DNA from: Candidatus Rokuibacteriota bacterium
Lineage (GTDB): Bacteria > Methylomirabilota > Methylomirabilia > Rokubacteriales > CSP1-6
Assembly (NCBI GenBank): GCA_016206385.1
Contig: JACQRS010000409.1
Location: 1 to 10,155 of the forward strand
Direction of reading: 5' to 3'
DNA length: 10,155 nt
The translations under genes and the position numbers were made by a program. Shown here piece by piece: positions 6,242 through 10,155 of the stretch; position 1 is the first letter of the stretch; every line of letters starts with the position of its first letter. The notes below the pieces were generated by a model. That model did no database searches. It was not told where the DNA came from and saw only the letters and a program-made list of their open reading frames with translations.

Positions 6242-6775
6242 CTACGGGCTCTGGGGGACCGGCGGCTTCTCCGGCTGAACATAGCCGCACACGGGACAGG
6301 TGCGCAGATCGACACTCGCATCGAAACGTTCGATGGCCGCCTTTAGCTCCTTTTCGATGTCAGCGACGTGAGCGGTGACTTCGTGAAGTTGGGCATCGCA
6401 GCGGTCGCAGAACCAGAGCAGTGATTCGGTCTGCTCAGGCGGACGTTTGATCTCCACGACCAGACCCCAGGTATCGGCTGGCCGGTGCGGCGAGTGGGGC
6501 GTAAACGCCGGCACCAGCAAGAGTTCCCCCTCACGGATGACCTGGTGCTGGCGTGCGCCGTTCTGCATGAACTCAAGGACCATGTCTCCTTTGAGCATGA
6601 AGAAGATCTCGTCGGAAGGGTCAACATGAAAGTCGCGTCGAGCATTCGGACCGCGGATGATCATGGCGGTGAACTGGGAATCTTCCCAGATAACCTTATT
6701 GCCTACCGGCGGCTCGAAGGTATGACGATTCTCTTCCACCCAGTTCCAAAGGTTAAATGAGATCAGCGACTTCAT
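6242..6775 (-). CDS. 3-hydroxyanthranilate 3,4-dioxygenase
   Basis: Cupin-fold Fe(II) dioxygenase (EC 1.13.11.6) that opens the ring of 3-hydroxyanthranilate to 2-amino-3-carboxymuconate semialdehyde, in tryptophan/kynurenine degradation, quinolinate formation or nitrobenzoate breakdown. The ATG at 6775 is chosen over a TTG at 6808: GGGAG lies nine bases upstream and the 177-residue length matches bacterial members. Iron ligands are His50, Glu56 and His94. The substrate-binding residues known in the family are kept as Arg46 (GPNARRDFH), Arg98 and Glu109. The C-terminal rubredoxin-like metal site of the bacterial and fungal type is intact: Cys123/Cys126 and Cys160/Cys163. The N-terminal LWNWVEENRHTFEPPVGNKV region (9-28) is also typical. 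No other kynurenine-pathway gene is in the window; the next gene on the same strand is the zinc alcohol dehydrogenase. Confidence 0.95.
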   Translation of the reverse strand: MKSLISFNLWNWVEENRHTFEPPVGNKVIWEDSQFTAMIIRGPNARRDFHVDPSDEIFFMLKGDMVLEFMQNGARQHQVIREGELLLVPAFTPHSPHRPADTWGLVVEIKRPPEQTESLLWFCDRCDAQLHEVTAHVADIEKELKAAIERFDASVDLRTCPVCGYVQPEKPPVPQSP

Positions 6776-6913
6776 GACGGCAATCTCCCATCGGTGAAGA
6801 CGCCCCAAATTGACGCCTCACCCCAGCGCCCTTCATCTCCGCCTCCGCCAGCTCCAGCCAGGGGGAACGAAACTTCTCAGAGGTCACGGCAGGAATCTGG
6901 ACCATCGGCCTGA

Positions 6914-6936
6914 AGGGTCAAGAGCGGTCTGACCCT
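6914..6936. other. Inverted repeat AGGGTCA/TGACCCT just after the PIN toxin gene
   Basis: A perfect 7-bp stem with a nine-base loop lies four bases past the toxin stop, in the 165-base gap (6776-6940) before the dioxygenase gene. No T-tract follows on either strand. It could end or stabilise the toxin-antitoxin transcript, or be a REP-like element. Nothing else convincing was seen in the gap apart from the dioxygenase ribosome site. Confidence 0.35.
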
Positions 6937-6940
6937 GCGC

Positions 6941-7309
6941 TTAACGCACCACGATGGCTTCGGGGAGCCCTTCGAAATCGACGTCTCCGGTCACAAGCCT
7001 GGCGCCGTAGCGCCTGGCGGTGGCGTAGACGATGGAGTCCGCCATGGCGAGGCCGCGCTCCAGCGAGATATCCGCCGCCTCCAACGCCAGCGACGCGTCA
7101 ACGGGGACGATCGTGGCCCGGCGCAGGGCCGAGACAGCCTCGAGGGCTCGCTCCTCCGAGAGGTCTCGGCGAATCACCTTGTAAACCTCGTAGATCTCGA
7201 TTGCGGAGACCAGTAAAGGCTCTCTGCCCTCGAGGTAGGGGGCGAAGCGATCAGCCAGCGGCCGGCTGGCGAGGTACTCGATCCAGCCGCTCGAATCAAC
7301 CAGGATCAG
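6941..7309 (-). CDS. vapC: PIN-domain ribonuclease toxin (VapC-like), apparent CTG start
   Basis: Toxin half of a type II toxin-antitoxin pair; VapC enzymes are Mg2+-dependent RNases that cut tRNA or rRNA. The frame from CTG at 7309 encodes 122 residues starting L-I-L-V-D-S-S-G-W, the usual VapC opening except that ATG is replaced by CTG. Acidic active-site residues are Asp5, Glu41 (SAIEIYEV), Asp91 (MADSIVYATA) and Asp109 (VTGDVDF), so the nuclease looks intact. No in-frame ATG, GTG or TTG exists between the upstream antitoxin region and GTG at 7177; starting there would delete Asp5 and Glu41. AAGGA sits six bases before the CTG, and the CTG overlaps the antitoxin TGA in CTGA, mimicking the common ATGA coupling. 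A start-codon mutation weakening the toxin, or a sequencing error, is the alternative. Confidence 0.85.
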   Translation of the reverse strand: MILVDSSGWIEYLASRPLADRFAPYLEGREPLLVSAIEIYEVYKVIRRDLSEERALEAVSALRRATIVPVDASLALEAADISLERGLAMADSIVYATARRYGARLVTGDVDFEGLPEAIVVR

Positions 7310-7515
7310 AGGCGGTCCTTCTTCTCTCGGAGGCCTTCGGGCGCTACTCCTTTGGCCACCCCGCGCAGGGCCCGCATCGGGCGCTCTGGAACGAGGAAGA
7401 TGACCCCCCCCTTCTCCAGGACCGTGAGCTTCATGCCGGGGCGGAGTCCGAGGCGCTCCCGTGCCCGCCGCGGAAGCACGAGCTGGAACTTGCTCGAGAG
7501 TGTCACCGTCTCCAT
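7306..7515 (-). CDS. vapB: AbrB/MazE-fold antitoxin (VapB-like)
   Basis: Antitoxin and probable autorepressor of the adjacent PIN toxin. The 69-residue product has a swapped-hairpin AbrB DNA-binding domain at the N-terminus: TLSSKFQLVLPRRARERLGL (5-24) followed by RPGMKLTVLEKGGVIFLVP (25-43). The basic C-terminal tail (44-69, ending REKKDRL) would be the toxin-binding arm. It begins at ATG 7515 with little ribosome site but a strong promoter candidate very close upstream, suggesting a very short leader. Its TGA overlaps the toxin's apparent CTG start. AbrB-type antitoxins usually bind palindromes at their own promoters, and one is present at 7533-7542. Base composition of the promoter region is markedly AT-rich compared with the flanks, as often seen at mobile toxin-antitoxin loci. 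Confidence 0.88.
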   Translation of the reverse strand: METVTLSSKFQLVLPRRARERLGLRPGMKLTVLEKGGVIFLVPERPMRALRGVAKGVAPEGLREKKDRL

Positions 7516-7527
7516 CGCTTTACAATT

Positions 7528-7556
7528 AACATATCGATCGATGATTGGTAAGTCAA
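7528..7556 (-). promoter_or_regulatory. Promoter of the toxin-antitoxin operon
   Basis: TTGACT (7551-7556) and TATGTT (7528-7533) are separated by exactly 17 bases, matching sigma-70 consensus at five and four positions. Transcription would start near 7521, only about six bases before the antitoxin ATG. This is the best promoter candidate in the window and lies in its most AT-rich stretch. Confidence 0.65.
7533..7542. promoter_or_regulatory. Palindrome in the promoter spacer, candidate VapB operator
   Basis: ATCGATCGAT is a perfect 10-base palindrome lying inside the -35/-10 spacer and touching the -10 box. Binding here by the AbrB-type antitoxin would block RNA polymerase, as expected for toxin-antitoxin autoregulation. 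The palindrome is seen; the binding is inferred. Confidence 0.4.
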
Positions 7557-7629
7557 CAACTGGGAGCGAGCGCTTCCGCGAGACCCTCGCGCCTCCCGGA
7601 GGGCCAAGCCCGCCAAGCCCCAGGTCAGG

Positions 7630-8523
7630 TCAATCGGCGGTAGGTATAGGGGGCTCCCTGCTCCAGTCGTAAAAGCCCTTGCCGGTCTTCCGGCCGAGGT
7701 CTCCCCGCTTGACGCGCGCCTCGAGCGCCTTCGGCGGCAGGTCCTTGGGGTCCTTCGTGACCTCGTACGTTTCCAGCCGCGCGTTATAGCCGATGTCGAG
7801 GCCCGAGAAGTCGGCGAGCTTGAACGGCCCCATCGGGTGGTTCAGGCCCAGCTCCACGGCCCGGTCGATGTCGGCGAAGGACGCCACCCCTTCCTCGAGG
7901 AGGTAGTACGCCTCGCGCGCGAGTGACCGCAGGATCCGGTTCACCAGGAACCCGGGCAGCTCCTTCCTCAAGATAACGGGCTCGCGGCCGATTTTCCTCG
8001 TCAGCGCGGCCACGAGCTGGACAGTCTCTTCGCTCGTCTCCCTGCCCTTGACCACCTCGACGAGCCGCATCACCAGCGGCGGGTAGAACCAGTGCATGTT
8101 CGCGCACTGGGCCGGGCGCTTCGTGGCCGGGGCGATCTGCGAGATCATCAGCGTCGAGCTGTTGCTGGCCAGGATCGCATGGGGCCGGCAGAGGCGGTCC
8201 AGCTTGGCGAAGCACTCCCGCTTGGGCTCGAGGCGCTCGACGATGGCCTCGATCACGAAGTCGGCATCGCGCGCCGCCTTGGCCAGATCGGGCTCGAGCC
8301 TGACGCGCCCCAGGGCCGCCTCCATCGCCTCCTTCGTCATCTGCCCCTTGCTCACGCGCCGGTCCAGGTGGCCGCGGTTTCCCTTCATGGCTTTTTCGAG
8401 GATCTCCATCGAGAGGTCGTTCAGCGTGACCTGAACGCCGTGGAGCGCCGACTGCATGGCGATCTGGGAGCCCATCTGGCCGGCGCCAACGACCAGCATG
8501 CCCTTGACGTCGTCAACGGTCAT
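7630..8523 (-). CDS. 3-hydroxyacyl-CoA dehydrogenase (3-hydroxybutyryl-CoA dehydrogenase type)
   Basis: Single-function NAD-dependent dehydrogenase of (S)-3-hydroxyacyl-CoA esters, as in beta-oxidation, butyrate-type or aromatic-CoA pathways. The 297 residues comprise an N-terminal Rossmann domain with GAGQMG (13-18) and Asp36 for the NAD ribose, then the C-terminal helical domain. Catalytic residues are Ser122 in SNSS, His144, Glu156 in RLVEV and Asn195 in PGFLVNRIL. The C-terminal GRKTGKGFYDW (278-288) is a family hallmark. One oddity: the usual H-x-x-N-P motif reads HWFYPP (144-149), with Tyr where Asn is expected. AGGAGG five bases before the ATG is strong and includes part of the upstream amidase stop codon, so the two genes are almost certainly cotranscribed. 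Substrate chain length is not evident. Confidence 0.92.
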   Translation of the reverse strand: MTVDDVKGMLVVGAGQMGSQIAMQSALHGVQVTLNDLSMEILEKAMKGNRGHLDRRVSKGQMTKEAMEAALGRVRLEPDLAKAARDADFVIEAIVERLEPKRECFAKLDRLCRPHAILASNSSTLMISQIAPATKRPAQCANMHWFYPPLVMRLVEVVKGRETSEETVQLVAALTRKIGREPVILRKELPGFLVNRILRSLAREAYYLLEEGVASFADIDRAVELGLNHPMGPFKLADFSGLDIGYNARLETYEVTKDPKDLPPKALEARVKRGDLGRKTGKGFYDWSREPPIPTAD

Positions 8524-8532
8524 CGAAGCCTC

Positions 8533-9945
8533 CTAGCTGACCGGAGGTCGCTTCCCCGCCCAGGGCTGGGCGCGCTCGAAGCAGGCCGCGGCCCTGAGCA
8601 CGGTGGCGTCGTCGAAGCGCCGGCCGACGATCTGAAGCCCCACCGGGAGGCCGTCCCGGGTGAAGCCGCACGGCACCGAGGCCGCGGGCTGGCCGGTCAT
8701 GTTGAACGGATAGGTGAACGGAATCCAGCCGTAGTCGGGGATCGGCCGCCCCGCGATCTCGGTGGGGTTGTCGATTCCCGCCTTGAACGGCGGGCACGCC
8801 AGCGTCGGTGTCAGAAGCAGGTCGTACTTGGCGAAGAACTTCCTCACGTGGTCCCAGAACGTCAGCCGGTCAAACCAGGCCTGGACGAATTTGGTGGGCG
8901 GCCACTTCAGCGCATCCTCGATGATCCTCACCAGCCCGGCGTCGATGTCCTGGGCCCGCTCCGGCAGGTAGGACGCGAGGCGGGCGGCGATGCCGCCGCA
9001 GAAGATCACCTTCCAGGCTTCATAGGGAACGGGCCAGCTCGGATCAACGGCCTCCACCTTGCACCCGAACTCGTTGAAGCGCTTGGCCGCCTTCGCGCAC
9101 ACGGCATGGACCTCGGGGTCCACCGTCGCGTAGCCGAGGGTCCCGCTCCAGGCCACGCGGAGGCCCTTGAGCGTTCCCCTCAGGGCTTTGCTGTAGTCCA
9201 CGCGTTGGCCCGGCAGCGAGTGCGCATCGCGCTCATCAGGCCCGGCCAGGACCGTGAGCATCAGCGCGGCATCGGCCACAGTCCGGGTCATGGGGCCGGC
9301 GTGGGAGAGGCTCCAGGCACCGCTGAACGGATAGACCGGCACCCGGCCGAACGACGGCTTGAGGCCGAAGATTCCGGAGAACGAGGACGGGATCCGGATG
9401 GACCCGCCGCCATCGGTGCCCACCGCCAAGGGCGCCATCCCCGCCGCCACTGCCGCGCCGGCACCGCCGCTCGAGCCACCCGGGGTCAGATCCGGGTTCC
9501 ACGGGTTCCGCGTGATCCCGAACACCAGGTTGTGGGTGGCGCCGATCCAGCCGAACGCGGGGGTGTTGGTCTTCCCCACCATGATCCCGCCGGCGGCCTT
9601 GAGCCGCTCCACCACGGGGGCGTCCTCCTCGGGAACATGATCGGCGTAGAGCTTCGAGCCCCAGGTGGTGCGCACCCCCTTCGTGATGACCAGGTCCTTG
9701 ATGGAGAACGGCACGCCGTGGAGCGGCCCCAGGCGGGCGCCCTTCCGCATGAGCTGCCGCTCGGCGGCCTTGGCCTCGCGCCGGGCCAGGTCAGCGGTCA
9801 CCGTGCAGTAGGGGTTGAGCTTCGGGTTCAGCCGCTCGATGCGCGCCAGCACCGCATTCACCACCTCGACCGGCGAGACCTTCTTCCGTCTGATCGCCGC
9901 CGCCAGCTCGACAGCCGACATCCAGGTCAGCTCATCCTTCGCCAT
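8533..9945 (-). CDS. Amidase signature family hydrolase
   Basis: Serine amide hydrolase of the amidase signature family (GatA, fatty-acid amide hydrolase and aryl-acylamidase relatives). The 470-residue protein is full length. The Ser-cisSer-Lys triad is complete and correctly spaced: Lys83 (SIKD), Ser158 (GGSSGG) and Ser182 (GTDGGGSIRIP). The 75- and 24-residue separations equal those known in FAAH. The N-terminal helix (TWMSAVELAAAIRRKKVSP) and a C-terminal PFNMTGQPAASVPCG block are typical. No GatB or GatC gene is adjacent, so a standalone amidase is likelier than a tRNA amidotransferase subunit. GGAG lies seven bases before the ATG. It leads the two-gene unit with the 3-hydroxyacyl-CoA dehydrogenase, nine bases downstream, which hints at catabolism of an amide-linked acid, but this is inference. 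Confidence 0.95.
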   Translation of the reverse strand: MAKDELTWMSAVELAAAIRRKKVSPVEVVNAVLARIERLNPKLNPYCTVTADLARREAKAAERQLMRKGARLGPLHGVPFSIKDLVITKGVRTTWGSKLYADHVPEEDAPVVERLKAAGGIMVGKTNTPAFGWIGATHNLVFGITRNPWNPDLTPGGSSGGAGAAVAAGMAPLAVGTDGGGSIRIPSSFSGIFGLKPSFGRVPVYPFSGAWSLSHAGPMTRTVADAALMLTVLAGPDERDAHSLPGQRVDYSKALRGTLKGLRVAWSGTLGYATVDPEVHAVCAKAAKRFNEFGCKVEAVDPSWPVPYEAWKVIFCGGIAARLASYLPERAQDIDAGLVRIIEDALKWPPTKFVQAWFDRLTFWDHVRKFFAKYDLLLTPTLACPPFKAGIDNPTEIAGRPIPDYGWIPFTYPFNMTGQPAASVPCGFTRDGLPVGLQIVGRRFDDATVLRAAACFERAQPWAGKRPPVS

Positions 9946-10104
9946 ATTCGTGCTCCGATTCAGAGTTGGACTCCGTGCCCTGCGAGCGGCGCGCGGGTGG
10001 CACGGCGATGGGGCCCCCCGCCGCGCGCAGCAGGGTGGGTCGGGTGAGTGAGAGCGAGCACGGCCGGGGAGATCGCCGGGACAGGACCCGCGGGCCGCTT
10101 CCCG

Positions 10105-10155
10105 CTAGCCAGTCAGGTGGAACACCACCATCTTCAGCTCGGTCATCTCTTGGAC
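10105..10155 (-). CDS. C-terminal end of an unidentified gene running into the window edge
   Basis: The minus-strand frame from the window edge reads VQEMTELKMVVFHLTG and then TAG: 16 codons with a natural mix of residues. One other frame is also open here, but it is Pro/Arg/Ser-rich and runs into the amidase start, so it looks like a shadow. I do not recognise the protein. The 159 bases to the amidase start (9946-10104) show no other gene and no clear promoter beyond the amidase ribosome site. Confidence 0.4.
   Translation of the reverse strand, partial: VQEMTELKMVVFHLTG

Noticed and set aside
6753..6905. 50-codon minus-strand frame from ATG 6905, overlapping the dioxygenase start
   Set aside because: The sequence MVQIPAVTSEK... 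looks somewhat protein-like, but there is no good ribosome site, no recognisable domain, and it may be chance or a decayed gene remnant.
6941..7177. 78-residue version of the PIN toxin starting at GTG 7177
   Set aside because: It would lack the first half of the PIN domain including Asp5 and Glu41; the same frame upstream continues with clear VapC sequence.
7577..7591. CGCGA-GACCC-TCGCG hairpin after the 3-hydroxyacyl-CoA dehydrogenase gene
   Set aside because: Only a 5-bp stem with no T-tract in a GC-rich gap; too weak to call a terminator.
8092..10047. 651-codon open frame on the plus strand across the amidase and 3-hydroxyacyl-CoA dehydrogenase genes
   Set aside because: It is antisense to two genes with complete catalytic motifs and encodes His/Arg/Gly-rich sequence without recognisable domains. 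High GC makes such long antisense frames common.
1..10155. CRISPR array, tRNA or rRNA gene, insertion sequence, phage genes
   Set aside because: No regularly spaced repeats, cloverleaf-like sequence, transposase motif or phage structural gene was seen on either strand.

Overview
The window is a GC-rich, densely packed bacterial chromosomal segment. Almost every gene lies on the minus strand. Organism (inference): the mix of PilW/PilV/PilX-type minor pilins (diderm, type IV pili), an M48 lipoprotein protease, CoA-ester and alcohol dehydrogenases and a standalone VapBC-like pair fits an environmental diderm such as Methylomirabilota/Rokubacteria, Deltaproteobacteria-like lineages or a relative. 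There is no rRNA or marker gene, so the phylum is not fixed. No tRNA, CRISPR array, phage gene, transposase or origin was seen.

Layout, left to right: (1) 1-1335, a 3'-truncated aldehyde dehydrogenase of the 1-pyrroline-5-carboxylate dehydrogenase type. (2) 1378-2163, an M48 zinc-protease lipoprotein. (3) 2242-4549, a minor-pilin operon transcribed pilW-like, pilV-like, pilX-like, with gaps of 3 and 16 bases. (4) 4717-4992, the only clear plus-strand gene, encoding an unrecognised 91-residue hydrophobic protein divergent from pilW. (5) 5015-6118, a zinc-dependent MDR alcohol dehydrogenase. (6) 6242-6775, 3-hydroxyanthranilate 3,4-dioxygenase. (7) 6941-7515, an AbrB-type antitoxin and PIN-domain toxin pair under its own AT-rich promoter; the toxin apparently starts at CTG, overlapping the antitoxin stop. 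(8) 7630-9945, an amidase followed after 9 bases by a 3-hydroxyacyl-CoA dehydrogenase. (9) 10105-10155, probably the last 16 codons of another minus-strand gene.

How they work together: only three groups look like real functional units, namely the minor pilins, the toxin-antitoxin pair and the amidase/3-hydroxyacyl-CoA dehydrogenase pair. The dioxygenase, alcohol dehydrogenase and P5C dehydrogenase suggest amino-acid and aromatic catabolism, but no complete pathway is present. Several short intergenic gaps hold GC-rich hairpins without T-tracts. I find no convincing new multi-gene system. The best leads are the CTG-started PIN toxin, the orphan 91-residue protein, the large PilX-like pilin, the isolated dioxygenase and the intergenic palindromes.
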